64,000 bases of DNA, taken from contig JACRJT010000046.1 in NCBI GenBank assembly GCA_016215465.1, positions 1 through 64,000 on the forward strand. The letters are read 5' to 3'. The position numbers and the translations under genes were made by a program. The DNA comes from Nitrososphaerota archaeon. GTDB lineage: Archaea; Thermoproteota; Nitrososphaeria; Nitrososphaerales; Nitrosopumilaceae. Positions 1 through 8,176 of the stretch are shown here, piece after piece. Every line of letters begins with the position of its first letter. Position 1 is the stretch's first letter. The notes under the pieces are model-generated. The model was not told the origin of the DNA and ran no database searches. It saw only the letters and a list, made by a program, of their open reading frames with translations.

Positions 1-13
1 AAGAAATGTTTTC

Positions 14-130
14 AAGCCGGCCACAGCGTTGGGGCGCGACCCAGTCTCTTTCCGAACCTGGAAGTCAAACCCAATGTCGCTACTGTGCTACTAAGGTGCG
101 AGAGCTCTTGGGAAGCAGTAGTGCTGGCAT
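14..130 (+). rRNA. rrf: 5S ribosomal RNA
   Basis: The stretch carries the 5S rRNA core: a CCGAACCTGGAAGTCAAAC block at about 55-73 that matches the universal CCGAACnnnGAAGTnAAAC segment, and a GGTGCGAGAG block near 96-105 typical of the loop E/helix IV region. The ends close into helix I, with GCCGGC at 16-21 pairing with GCTGGC at 123-128 (one G-U pair). A short T run follows at 132-135 and would serve as terminator. No 16S or 23S gene is in the window, so this 5S appears unlinked, as is known for Thaumarchaeota. The ends are approximate by a few bases. Confidence 0.9.
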
Positions 131-175
131 CTTTTAATCAAATAACCTATAAGAGACAATTTTTGATACCATTCC

Positions 176-304
176 ATGCCAACGTGTACTGTTTGCGGTC
201 AGCAGATAGAAAATGATATCCGATTCCTAAACCATATGATGGAAAAACACGGATTTAGAAATTCAAACGTCGGCACACCTGACAGAAACTCTAGAGGCTA
301 CTAG
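176..304 (+). CDS. Tiny C2H2 zinc-finger protein (42 aa)
   Basis: This 42-residue frame has one C2H2-type zinc finger: Cys4-x2-Cys7, then His20-x4-His25. The CTVCGQQI start followed by a HMMEKHGF helix is a classic finger fold. The tail (NVGTPDRNSRGY) is basic and flexible. ATG at 176 has a T/A-rich stretch including CTATAAGAG at about 147-156, a plausible TATA box for a nearly leaderless message. The stop overlaps the 3' end of pepA on the other strand by 14 bp. Single-finger proteins of this size are common in archaea and are usually taken to bind nucleic acid or protein; the role here is unknown. Confidence 0.65.
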   Translation: MPTCTVCGQQIENDIRFLNHMMEKHGFRNSNVGTPDRNSRGY

Positions 305-1766
305 CCAAGTAATCGATAGCAAGTCTGACTCCAAATCCTGTCGCACCCCTTGGATTGTAAGATTTTTCCTTTGTTCCAGTTTGAATCCATGCAGTTCCTG
401 CAATGTCAAAGTGAGCCCATGGGGTGGTTCCAACTGCGTTTGCCAAAAATGCAGCAGCTGTAATTGCACCTGCAGCCCTTCCAATTCCTACGTTTTTGAT
501 GTCTGCATAGTCCGACTTTATCATCTCAATATAGTCCTCGTTTAGCGGAAGCTGCCATACCTCCTCCCCTGTCCTATCTGATGATTTTCTGACCTTGCTT
601 ATGATACCGTTGTTGTTGCTTACAAGTCCTGCCATGTTTGGCCCTAATGCGACAATGCATGCGCCAGTAAGTGTTGCAAAGTCAAGTACTGCCTTTGGCT
701 TGTATGTTTTTACCCCATATGATAATGCGTCAGATAAAATCAGTCTTCCCTCGGCATCCGTATTGAGAATTTCTGCAGTGCTTCCTCCGTACAGTTTGAT
801 TATGTCGCCTGGCCTGTATGATTCTCCGCCTGGCATGTTTTCAACTGATGGAATTATTCCAACCAAATTTACTGGCAACTTTAATTCTGATACTGCCTTC
901 ATTATTCCTAAAACTGTGCAACCGCCGCACTTGTCAAATTTCATTTCATCCATTTTGTCTGCCGGCTTGATCGAAATTCCCCCAGTGTCAAAGGTGACTG
1001 CCTTTCCTACTATGACTGTGGGCCTGTCGTCCTTTTTTCCGTTGTATTCTAGTATGATTAGTTTTGGCTCGTTTTTACTTCCCCTGCCTACTGCCGTGAT
1101 TCCGCCAAATCCCTTTTGTCGTAACTCGTTTTTTGATAGAATGGTACACTTGAGCTTGTTTTTTGCTGCCAAGGACTTTGCAAAGCCGGCCATGTGAACT
1201 GGGGCGCATTCGTTTGGAGGTAGATTTGCTATGCTTCTGGCAAAATTCACTCCCTCTGAGACTGTCTTTGCTTTTGATATGTGATCTGATATCTTGGTTT
1301 TATCTGATACCAAAATTGTAATGCTTTGCAGTTTTGGATTTTTTTCCTTTTTGTATTTGTCAAACGAATACTGAGAAAGGCTGACGCCTTCAACTATCGC
1401 GTTTGCTGCAGAGTCTGCCTTGAGCGGAAACTTGTCTGGAAGTACGATGGAAAACTCGGATATCTCTAACTCTCTGATCTTTTTTGCTATCTTGCCTGAG
1501 GCTATCCTAATAGTTTCATGAGTTATTTTGTGTATGTGTCCTAGTACTGCAAGAACAATCTTTTCTGCAGGAATCAATCCGTGAGTGTGAATTATGTCAA
1601 GACTTGCGCGCTTGCCCTTTGTTTCTTTTATCGATTGTTTTATTGCTGCAAGTAATTTTGCGTCTAACTTTGGCAAGCCAAATGGTTCTGATTTTTCTGC
1701 AACAAAGAAACACAGAGCCCCGGTCTTCTTTTTTATCGGCTGCGTGTTTTCTGAGCTTATCATCAT
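291..1766 (-). CDS. pepA: Leucyl aminopeptidase (M17 family)
   Basis: M17 cytosolic leucine aminopeptidase, which removes N-terminal residues from peptides as a di-metal hexamer. The C-terminal catalytic domain holds the family signature NTDAEGRL at residues 336-342. Expected metal ligands are Lys255, Asp260, Asp278, Asp337 and Glu339, with catalytic Lys267 and Arg341; all are present. Residues 1-170 form the variable N-terminal domain. At 491 aa the length is normal for the family. The first two codons are both ATG, so the start may shift by one residue. The gene is monocistronic, convergent with the small zinc-finger gene. Known M17 enzymes also act in peptide recycling or as DNA-binding proteins; only the peptidase role can be read from sequence. 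Confidence 0.93.
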   Translation of the reverse strand: MMISSENTQPIKKKTGALCFFVAEKSEPFGLPKLDAKLLAAIKQSIKETKGKRASLDIIHTHGLIPAEKIVLAVLGHIHKITHETIRIASGKIAKKIRELEISEFSIVLPDKFPLKADSAANAIVEGVSLSQYSFDKYKKEKNPKLQSITILVSDKTKISDHISKAKTVSEGVNFARSIANLPPNECAPVHMAGFAKSLAAKNKLKCTILSKNELRQKGFGGITAVGRGSKNEPKLIILEYNGKKDDRPTVIVGKAVTFDTGGISIKPADKMDEMKFDKCGGCTVLGIMKAVSELKLPVNLVGIIPSVENMPGGESYRPGDIIKLYGGSTAEILNTDAEGRLILSDALSYGVKTYKPKAVLDFATLTGACIVALGPNMAGLVSNNNGIISKVRKSSDRTGEEVWQLPLNEDYIEMIKSDYADIKNVGIGRAAGAITAAAFLANAVGTTPWAHFDIAGTAWIQTGTKEKSYNPRGATGFGVRLAIDYLASSL

Positions 1767-1846
1767 ACAGTTCTGGCTCGTATTTTTTGCGCTATTATAG
1801 ATTACTCATGCATATCGATAAATAGCTGATTTTTCCCTCAACCAAC

Positions 1847-1987
1847 ATGACTAGCATGAAATGTGTATCTTGCGGAATAGGGTTCTTTTCACCAACTGGC
1901 TCAAACAAATGTCCCAAGTGCACAAAAAATCAAGGCACAGAAATGGATCATGGCCACGACTCTTGCGGTTGCGGACATAGTCACTAA
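1847..1987 (+). CDS. Small zinc-ribbon protein with His/Cys-rich tail (46 aa)
   Basis: This frame, too short for routine calling, encodes 46 residues. Residues 6-25 form a zinc ribbon with Cys6-x2-Cys9 and Cys22-x2-Cys25. The last 12 residues (HGHDSCGCGHSH) hold four His and two Cys, a metal-binding tail such as is seen in small metallochaperones. The ATG is preceded by AAATAGCTGATTTTTC-type A/T-rich sequence, consistent with a leaderless promoter about 26 nt upstream. It lies divergent from pepA with about 80 bp between the two starts. Function is not known; metal storage or delivery is an inference from the tail only. Confidence 0.6.
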   Translation: MTSMKCVSCGIGFFSPTGSNKCPKCTKNQGTEMDHGHDSCGCGHSH

Positions 1988-2026
1988 TTTTTTATTTTAA
2001 TGTGATAAAATCAGAAATGTAAATTC

Positions 2027-2581
2027 TTATTTTTTCTGTTTTTCATCAAAATATTTCTGGCATTCAAATTCTTGGAATGACTGCTGTAGCTTTTCTTTGC
2101 CTTGTCCGTCTGAGACAATTCTTGCAATTTGTTCAAGCTCGGGGCTTATCGATGCCTCCTTCATAAGTGCGGGTGTCAAAACATTTCGAAACTCGTCTGA
2201 GAGCGGTTTTTTGAAAAACTCTATTCTGTTGTCCTGGTTTTGCAAGATTTCCTCCCATGGCTTGAACTCTTCTGGATAGTTGGCAAGCAAAACGTCTATT
2301 TTTACATCAGGCAATTTTTCCCCATCTGGGTACTGCCCATATGCAATGGCGTAAATCAATTCGCATTCTGTATTGATCTTGTACGTCCCGTCCACACCTG
2401 CTTCTGACGTAAGACTTGGCCCTAGTATTTCACTTGTAGCATCCTGTACCGTGTCATCTGGAGCCAAATCTTGTTTTGTAATATCCTGGCTTGGGATGAT
2501 ATATGCTGCAAAGACGATCGCAATTGCTGCTGCAACTCCAGCTGCAATCATGCCGATGTTTTTCTTTGCTAACAAGCACAC
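2027..2581 (-). CDS. Membrane-anchored extracytoplasmic protein, unknown function
   Basis: The 184-residue product starts with a single hydrophobic segment (about residues 9-27, GMIAAGVAAAIAIVFAAYII) that is a signal anchor, followed by a polar, mostly helical extracytoplasmic region. It contains two Cys (in TECELIY and in FECQKYF) that could pair. The start used is GTG at 2581; a TTTTTTAG box lies about 25 nt upstream, which fits leaderless transcription. I recognise no domain. Proteins of this build are frequent in Thaumarchaeota. It stands alone between the zinc-ribbon gene and a convergent or divergent set of short genes. Confidence 0.6.
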   Translation of the reverse strand: MCLLAKKNIGMIAAGVAAAIAIVFAAYIIPSQDITKQDLAPDDTVQDATSEILGPSLTSEAGVDGTYKINTECELIYAIAYGQYPDGEKLPDVKIDVLLANYPEEFKPWEEILQNQDNRIEFFKKPLSDEFRNVLTPALMKEASISPELEQIARIVSDGQGKEKLQQSFQEFECQKYFDEKQKK

Positions 2582-2636
2582 TCACCAGAGGTGATCATCT
2601 AAAAAACCTTGCCTTGATGCAAAAGAAAATTTGTAA

Positions 2637-3023
2637 TTAGAATCCTAAAACCTGGATGTTTTCTCTCCAGGAAATGTCAAAATTATGATACGTCTGCCTT
2701 ATCTTGGAATGGCACTCTTGGGGTACACCGATGAAAAATGGAATCTTTAGGCCTTGCGACTTACCTCCCTTCATCAGCATTTTTGAAAAATCCGTAAACT
2801 GCTCCTTGGTGGCCTGCTCTCCGAGCTCGCTGCAAAGTTTTACCTTTCCGATATATCCTAGCTGATTTTGGGGATTTACTGCAATGACGTCTGGCGCATG
2901 ACGCGTTATCACAAAGGGTTTGTCAAAGCCCTCGTAGTTTGCATACTGGATTTGGAGCCCGCCTGATACAAAATGATCTATCAGGCCCTTGATCAAAGAA
3001 GGGTGGTTCTGCTTTCTTGGCAA
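2637..3023 (-). CDS. Possible PD-(D/E)XK-fold protein, altered active site
   Basis: The likely start is TTG at 3023, giving 128 aa. A CTTATAGT box about 25 nt upstream supports it, and the longer open frame to 3200 would cross the promoter and body of the divergent zinc-ribbon gene. The centre reads HAPDVIAV, then nine residues on, LGYIGKVKLCSEL. This resembles the PD...(D/E)xK spacing of restriction-endonuclease-fold proteins, but the expected acidic residue of the second half is Lys (GKVK). The resemblance is only motif-level, so both the fold and loss of catalysis are inferred. It is divergent from the 45-aa zinc protein with about 90 bp between starts. Confidence 0.5.
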   Translation of the reverse strand: MPRKQNHPSLIKGLIDHFVSGGLQIQYANYEGFDKPFVITRHAPDVIAVNPQNQLGYIGKVKLCSELGEQATKEQFTDFSKMLMKGGKSQGLKIPFFIGVPQECHSKIRQTYHNFDISWRENIQVLGF

Positions 3024-3114
3024 TGCGATCCCTAGGCGTGAGACTATAAGAGCTAGTTGGTGTTTGATTCCGGAAAACCCCTTCGTTTTTATGTGGAGAA
3101 AAATGCTGACAATT

Positions 3115-3252
3115 ATGTCATACAGCAAGAAAATGTATCCATGCACTTGTTCCGATTGCGGCAAGTCAGCAGAGGTACCTTTCCAACCAAAAGAAGGCAA
3201 ACCAGTTTATTGTCGTGAATGCCTACCAAAACACAGAACTCCAAGATTTTAA
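3115..3252 (+). CDS. Small CxCxxC zinc-ribbon protein (45 aa)
   Basis: The 45-residue protein is almost entirely one treble-clef-like zinc ribbon: CTCSDCGKSAEVPFQP, then a second knuckle PVYCRECLPKH. This CxxCGK...EVPF.P..GKPVYCREC pattern is widespread in archaeal and some bacterial small proteins (CxxC-x-CxxC family). A longer frame beginning at 2989 exists, but ATG 3115 is preferred because it matches the family start and has a TTTTTATG box about 25 nt upstream. It is divergent from the gene ending at 3023. The molecular role is unknown; nucleic-acid binding is a common guess for the family. Confidence 0.75.
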   Translation: MSYSKKMYPCTCSDCGKSAEVPFQPKEGKPVYCRECLPKHRTPRF

Positions 3253-3367
3253 ATTAAATTTAGATTTTAATTTTTAAAATAATCTGGGGCCGTTCTTTTT
3301 TATTTTATCAAAAACACCAGCGATTAGCTTTTTGTCTTGTCTTCTAGATCTTTTGGTGAAAATATCT

Positions 3368-3751
3368 TTAGTTTATTCTTATTTTTTTGCTGTGCGAAAG
3401 CAAGCTGGCAGATCGCAAAAAAACTGCCTTTGCAGTCTTGCATTCCATACCGCATGTCGCTCTGTCTGTGATGTGATGGGATTTTTTACCCTCATGGCGA
3501 ATTATTGATGATATTAGCGGAATGAGGGCGGCCCTTCCGCCAAACGCTGTTTTTCCGTCAACAAACCAAAACATCTCAAGTGCGCTGGAATCAAGTATCT
3601 GGCCTCGAAGCTTTTCGCCAAGATCTGTGTAGTGGCCAACAAGCGTTAGTCTTCGCCCAGCCACAAAGTCGACAATTTTGGCAAATTTTGTGCAAAGGTA
3701 GCACTTGTTGTCATATATGACGAGAGGAATCACTCCCTGCAGATCTATCAT
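3368..3751 (-). CDS. DCC-family (DUF393) thiol-disulfide oxidoreductase-like protein
   Basis: The frame from ATG 3751 gives 127 aa. Near the N-terminus it has VIYDNKCYLCTKFAKIVDF, matching the DCC family signature DGxCxLC with the CxxC pair conserved. That motif is in the position of a thioredoxin-like active site, and the family is annotated as predicted thiol-disulfide oxidoreductases. The following region (FWFVDGKTAFGGRAALIPLI) also fits the family, which usually shows an xxG..A...ll stretch. A second Cys pair (CGMEC) lies in the tail. The upstream extension to 3823 lacks family similarity, so the shorter start is chosen. Substrate unknown. Confidence 0.7.
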   Translation of the reverse strand: MIDLQGVIPLVIYDNKCYLCTKFAKIVDFVAGRRLTLVGHYTDLGEKLRGQILDSSALEMFWFVDGKTAFGGRAALIPLISSIIRHEGKKSHHITDRATCGMECKTAKAVFLRSASLLSHSKKIRIN

Positions 3752-3858
3752 GTATCTAGTACGGAGTTCCGAGATTAAACTTTTGCAGAAATAGCTTTTT
3801 ATTGAATTCAGGAAAAGTGTCAAATCATGAATCTGCCGATTATGAATTTTGATTAGAA

Positions 3859-5526
3859 ATGGGCCTAAACTATTATCAAATTAAAAAAAATGTTCGCAAG
3901 GCGCGCAAGCTTGTAATCAAGGCAACCTCAAACGCGGGCTCCGGACATCCCGGCGGATCTTTTTCAATGGCAGAAATCATGGGATGTGTGTTTTTCAAGT
4001 ATCTCAAGTTTGATCCAAAGAATCCCCAATGGGATCAAAGGGACAAGCTAATTCTATCAAAAGGCCATGCATCTCCTGGATTGTTTTCTAATATGGCACT
4101 GGCAGGATATTTTGACGCATCGGAGCTTGATACTCTGAGGCAGTTTGGAAGCCGACTACAGGGACACCCTGACCTAAAATGCCCCGGCGTAGAATTTTGT
4201 GGAGGATCACTTGGAATAGGACTGTCGTTTTCAATAGGCAGCGCACTTGCTGCAAGACTTGATGGCAAGCAAACAAGAATCTACACCGTCATGGGAGATG
4301 GCGAGACAGACGAGGGACAAGTTTGGGAGGCTGCAATGGCTGCATCAAAATACAAAGTGGACAACCTCACTGCAATTTTGGATAGGAATTTCATACAGCA
4401 GGACTCCTACACGGAAAAAGTCATGCCTCTTGACGAGGAGCTAGTCAGCGACGACCTTTCAGAAATGTGGAAGGATGCAAGCCGATGGAAGGTTGGCGAC
4501 AAGTGGAGATCGTTTGGATGGAACGTAATTGAAATAGACGGACACAGAATCGAGCAGGTTGACTCTGCAATAAAAAAAGCAGCGCAAACCAAAGGAACAC
4601 CATCAATTATCATTGCAAGAACCATAAAGGGAAAGGGAGTCGAGCACATGGAGGATAATCCAAAGTGGCACGGCCAGGCTCCAAAAAAGGAATTCGTCCC
4701 AATAATTGAGATGGAGCTGGACTCCCAGTCGATGATCGCACCATCTATCATTGCAGGTGACATGACAAACCTTGAAAACGAAGTAAAGCGATGCGTTACG
4801 GGACGGGCTGACTATGTCCACCTAGATGTGATGGATGGGGAATTTGTTCCAAACAAAACTTTTGATCACACAAAGATAAAAGAGCTCAGGCCGCTTACTG
4901 TCATTCCATTTGATACCCACCTCATGATAAACGAGCCGGTAAAGCATGTGAAAGATTATGTGGATGCCGGCTCCGATATAGTGACTGTTCACGCCGAGGT
5001 CTGCGACGTGGCAAGCTTTGGCGAAATTTACGACATTCTAAATGCAAATCAGGTGGGTGTAGGCCTTGCAATCAACCCAGACACTGAGCTTCCGGAATGG
5101 TCAAAGCAGTTCATCTCAAAGCTTGACCAGATCATAGTGATGTCTGTAGTTCCAGGAAAGTCGGGACAAAAATACATCGAGTCAACACATGAAAAAATGC
5201 AGAGACTGAACAAAATATTACTTGAGCACAACTTTGATGGATGCATCGAGGCAGATGGGGGCGTGACACTTGATAACATTGGAGCGTGTTTTGTAGATGG
5301 GGCGCGGGCATTTGTTGGGGGGAGTGCCATCATAGGGCAGCAAGATGTGCGCGGAATAATTAGGGAATTTAGACACAAAATTGCACATGCTAGGCGCAAA
5401 ATGCTAATTCAAAAGGCATTTGACCTTGGGGGAAAGGATCTTGTGGCAAAATGGATTGACCTGCATATCATTGGAGAAAAAAAGAATCAGATTAGCCAAA
5501 TAGCAAAGGAGCTTGGATACGTATGA
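3859..5526 (+). CDS. Transketolase N-terminal subunit fused to ribulose-phosphate 3-epimerase
   Basis: One continuous 555-residue frame joins two enzymes. Residues 1-285 are the thiamine-diphosphate-binding half of transketolase, with SGHPGG at 28-33 and the GDG...N motif at 147-177. Residues 291-510 are a complete ribulose-5-phosphate 3-epimerase barrel: IAPSIIAGD, VHLDVMDGEFVPN with His321 and Asp323, THLM with His354, and EADGGVT with Asp467, the four expected catalytic metal ligands. About 45 further residues (511-555) are unassigned. No stop or frameshift separates the halves. The stop overlaps the start of the transketolase C-terminal gene by 4 nt (ATGA). The protein likely couples xylulose-5-P supply to transketolase in the non-oxidative pentose phosphate pathway. 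Confidence 0.9.
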   Translation: MGLNYYQIKKNVRKARKLVIKATSNAGSGHPGGSFSMAEIMGCVFFKYLKFDPKNPQWDQRDKLILSKGHASPGLFSNMALAGYFDASELDTLRQFGSRLQGHPDLKCPGVEFCGGSLGIGLSFSIGSALAARLDGKQTRIYTVMGDGETDEGQVWEAAMAASKYKVDNLTAILDRNFIQQDSYTEKVMPLDEELVSDDLSEMWKDASRWKVGDKWRSFGWNVIEIDGHRIEQVDSAIKKAAQTKGTPSIIIARTIKGKGVEHMEDNPKWHGQAPKKEFVPIIEMELDSQSMIAPSIIAGDMTNLENEVKRCVTGRADYVHLDVMDGEFVPNKTFDHTKIKELRPLTVIPFDTHLMINEPVKHVKDYVDAGSDIVTVHAEVCDVASFGEIYDILNANQVGVGLAINPDTELPEWSKQFISKLDQIIVMSVVPGKSGQKYIESTHEKMQRLNKILLEHNFDGCIEADGGVTLDNIGACFVDGARAFVGGSAIIGQQDVRGIIREFRHKIAHARRKMLIQKAFDLGGKDLVAKWIDLHIIGEKKNQISQIAKELGYV

Positions 5527-6497
5527 TTGGCCAGATGACTGACATGCGTACTGTCTATGGCAAGACACTAGTGGAGATAGGGGATGAAAACCCAAACGTC
5601 GTCGTACTTGGGGCAGACACAACTGATTCGCTAAAAACAGCAGACTTTGGGAAAAAATTCCCTGACCGATTTTTCAATGTTGGCATAGCAGAGGCAAACC
5701 TCGTCTCTATTTCGGCAGGACTTGCAATATCTGGCAAAATCGCGTTTGCCAGCACATACGCAATATTTCTTCCAGGGCGATGTGTTGATCAAATCCGAAA
5801 TGCAATCGCATACCCGTCTCCTCCGGGCAACAAGGGACTAAACGTAAAGCTTGTCGTGTCCCACGGTGGGATTTCAGTTGGGGCAGATGGAGGATCACAC
5901 CAGCAAATAGAAGACATTGCAATAATGCGCGCAATTCCGCACTTTTCTGTTTTCATTCCGGCAGACACTGTTGCAGTGGGCAAACTAACCCGACTCATGT
6001 CGCAAAAGTATGGCCCGTTCTACATGAGGATGACTAGATCAAACAGCCCTGTGGTGCACGAAGACTCGCAGGAATTTGAAATAGGAAAAGGAATCACAAT
6101 GAGGGACGGTCCTGATTGCACAATTGCCGCATGCGGCATCACAGTAAAGATGGCACTTGATGCGGCTGAATCTCTAAAACAAGGAGGAATATCTTGTAAG
6201 GTAATTGACATGTTTTCGATAAAGCCAATTGACTCTGCACTTTTGGAAAAGTCCGCAAGGGAAACTGGCTGCATTGTGACATGTGAGGAGCACAACATCA
6301 TGGGCGGATTTGGCTCAGCAGTTGCCGAAGTAATATCTGAATCCTACCCTGTTCCGATTAAGCGTGTGGGTGTAAACGACAAGTTCGGCGAGTCTGCGCG
6401 TGACCACGAGATTCCATTGCTCTTAGAAAAGCACGGCCTTACATCAATTAATATAGCAAAAGCAGTAAGGGAAATCACAGGTAAGAAAAAACAATGA
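5523..6497 (+). CDS. Transketolase, C-terminal subunit
   Basis: The 324-residue product is the pyrimidine-binding plus C-terminal half of split archaeal transketolase. The N-terminal part carries [19 protein letters not shown], containing the conserved catalytic Glu that activates thiamine diphosphate, and the dimer-interface region. Residues from about 190 on form the transketolase C domain ([17 protein letters not shown]). It pairs with the fusion protein encoded just upstream; a 4-nt ATGA overlap and another 4-nt overlap with the transaldolase gene downstream indicate one operon with translational coupling. The enzyme moves two-carbon ketol units between sugar phosphates in the cytoplasm. 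Confidence 0.93.
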   Translation: MIGQMTDMRTVYGKTLVEIGDENPNVVVLGADTTDSLKTADFGKKFPDRFFNVGIAEANLVSISAGLAISGKIAFASTYAIFLPGRCVDQIRNAIAYPSPPGNKGLNVKLVVSHGGISVGADGGSHQQIEDIAIMRAIPHFSVFIPADTVAVGKLTRLMSQKYGPFYMRMTRSNSPVVHEDSQEFEIGKGITMRDGPDCTIAACGITVKMALDAAESLKQGGISCKVIDMFSIKPIDSALLEKSARETGCIVTCEEHNIMGGFGSAVAEVISESYPVPIKRVGVNDKFGESARDHEIPLLLEKHGLTSINIAKAVREITGKKKQ

Positions 6498-7150
6498 AAA
6501 TCTTTCTTGATACTGCAAACCTTCAATCAATTAGAACATACAACGACATGGGTTTGCTTGACGGAATCACAACCAATCCGTCATTACTGGCAAAGGAAGG
6601 CGGCGATCCACTAAAGGCGATGGAGGAGATTACTAAAATCATCAAAGGCGACGTGAGCCTCGAGGTTGTCGCAACTGACTATTCCGGAATGATGGATGAA
6701 GGGCACAGGCTAAAAAAATACGGGCAAAACGTCGTAATCAAAGTCCCAATGACTGCCGACGGACTAAAAGCCTGCAAAAGTTTCTCGTCTGAGGGAATTC
6801 CAGTAAATGTAACACTGGTGTTTTCACCAAACCAGGCAATTCTTGCAGCAAAGGCTGGGGCAAAATACGTCAGCCCGTTCATCGGAAGACTAGACGACAT
6901 TGGCCAAGACGGGATGAGCCTAATTGCAGAGATAAAGCAGATATTTACAAATTATAATTTCAGGACGCAAATCCTTGTTGCAAGTATCCGACACCCGATG
7001 CACGTGATAGAAGCTGCCAAAATTGGTGCAGACGTAGTTACACTCCCGCCAGATGTTCTAGGAAAGATGCTAAAGCACCCGCTAACCGATATAGGCCTTA
7101 AGAATTTTCTTGCAGACTGGGAAAAACTAAAGCAAGAAAACCACAAATAA
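6494..7150 (+). CDS. tal: Transaldolase / fructose-6-phosphate aldolase family protein
   Basis: This 218-residue TIM-barrel protein matches the short transaldolase subfamily (TalC/FSA type). It begins [16 protein letters not shown] with the conserved Asp6, has [13 protein letters not shown], and the Schiff-base Lys83 in VVIKVPMT. The length is typical of the small subfamily. It is the third gene of the pentose-phosphate operon, overlapping the transketolase C gene by 4 nt. With the two upstream genes it would interconvert fructose-6-P, glyceraldehyde-3-P and pentose phosphates, supplying ribose-5-P for nucleotides. Transaldolase versus F6P aldolase activity cannot be told apart from what I can see. 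Confidence 0.92.
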   Translation: MKIFLDTANLQSIRTYNDMGLLDGITTNPSLLAKEGGDPLKAMEEITKIIKGDVSLEVVATDYSGMMDEGHRLKKYGQNVVIKVPMTADGLKACKSFSSEGIPVNVTLVFSPNQAILAAKAGAKYVSPFIGRLDDIGQDGMSLIAEIKQIFTNYNFRTQILVASIRHPMHVIEAAKIGADVVTLPPDVLGKMLKHPLTDIGLKNFLADWEKLKQENHK

Positions 7151-7246
7151 TTACTTTACAAGATGTGCTGAAATCTTTGATTTGTGCAGCAGTTAGAAAC
7201 GCCCAAATTTTCACTTAGTGATTTAGTATAATTTCAAATCTGAAAC

Positions 7247-8095
7247 TCATACTGAGACTAGTGCCCGCGTGATGTCTGTCTTGCTTAGTACTCCACCAAG
7301 CTTGCCGTTGATCAAAACGCCAACAGCGTTTACATTGTTGTCTAAAATGATCTCGCATGCAGTTATCAAATCGTCATTGTAATCTGCAGTTACTATTTTG
7401 CCACTCATTACCTCCTTTGAGAAAATCGTTTTGCCAAAACCTGACTCGGAGAGAAATCCCTTTCTTGGGAAAATCACTGAAATGGAAGGATCTGTATTAT
7501 CTACCGTGTCGTCTTTTTGTCCCATGGTGAGGGCAATTCTGAATAAATCCCTGAACGTAACTATGCCAACTGGCACGTCGCTCTCGTTTTTTAGAATGAC
7601 TCTGGACACTTTTTCTTGCACCATCTTTGAGGCAATCTTGTAAATTGGATCGTCCTCATACATTGAAACATATGATATTGTCATAAAATCGCCAACGCGT
7701 TTTTTGCCGACATGCTTTTGCAAATAATGCCTTGCCAAATCTGTTTTTGTAATTATTCCGACTGTTTTTCCGTGCGAGTTTATGCCAAGTGATCCTATTT
7801 TCCTATCGACCATTATCTGCGCACATTCTTTTATTTTCATTGCCTCGTCAACTGTCACAAGAGGTTTTGTGACTTTGCTGAGTGGTATTTTATCCAAGTT
7901 TTCTTCAGTATTGTCTGCCAAAAGAAAGAAACCCACGTCCCTCTCGGTTACGATTCCGACAAGTTCGTCTTCATTACTGACCAAGAGACGTGATACTTTG
8001 TGATCAAGCATTTGCCTAACTGCGTGTGCTACCGATGATTCTTTTGGAATCGAAATCGGCTTTTTCATTATGGCTTTTACTTGCAACAAAGACAC
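7247..8095 (-). CDS. Protein with four CBS domains
   Basis: The 282-residue protein consists of four CBS motifs arranged as two Bateman modules and nothing else. Each repeat shows the SVAHAVRQMLDHKVSRLLV...GIVTERD type pattern. The third repeat is followed by an insert (about residues 205-220) rich in Ser/Gly. CBS pairs usually bind adenine nucleotides or SAM and regulate partner enzymes or channels; there is no attached effector domain here. TTTATTTATAGG about 21-26 nt upstream of the ATG fits a leaderless promoter. Thaumarchaeota carry many such stand-alone CBS proteins; the ligand and target are unknown. Confidence 0.88.
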   Translation of the reverse strand: MSLLQVKAIMKKPISIPKESSVAHAVRQMLDHKVSRLLVSNEDELVGIVTERDVGFFLLADNTEENLDKIPLSKVTKPLVTVDEAMKIKECAQIMVDRKIGSLGINSHGKTVGIITKTDLARHYLQKHVGKKRVGDFMTISYVSMYEDDPIYKIASKMVQEKVSRVILKNESDVPVGIVTFRDLFRIALTMGQKDDTVDNTDPSISVIFPRKGFLSESGFGKTIFSKEVMSGKIVTADYNDDLITACEIILDNNVNAVGVLINGKLGGVLSKTDITRALVSV

Positions 8096-8176
8096 TTGCC
8101 TTGTCGGCCTATAAATAAAATCATTTAATTTTCAGTCTTGGAAATTAGCCTTCTATTATACAAAGATGTTTGGAAT

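Noticed and set aside
595-1197. 200-codon plus-strand frame opposite pepA
   Set aside because: It is the mirror of a well-supported M17 peptidase gene, has no recognisable domain and no promoter, and is a shadow frame.
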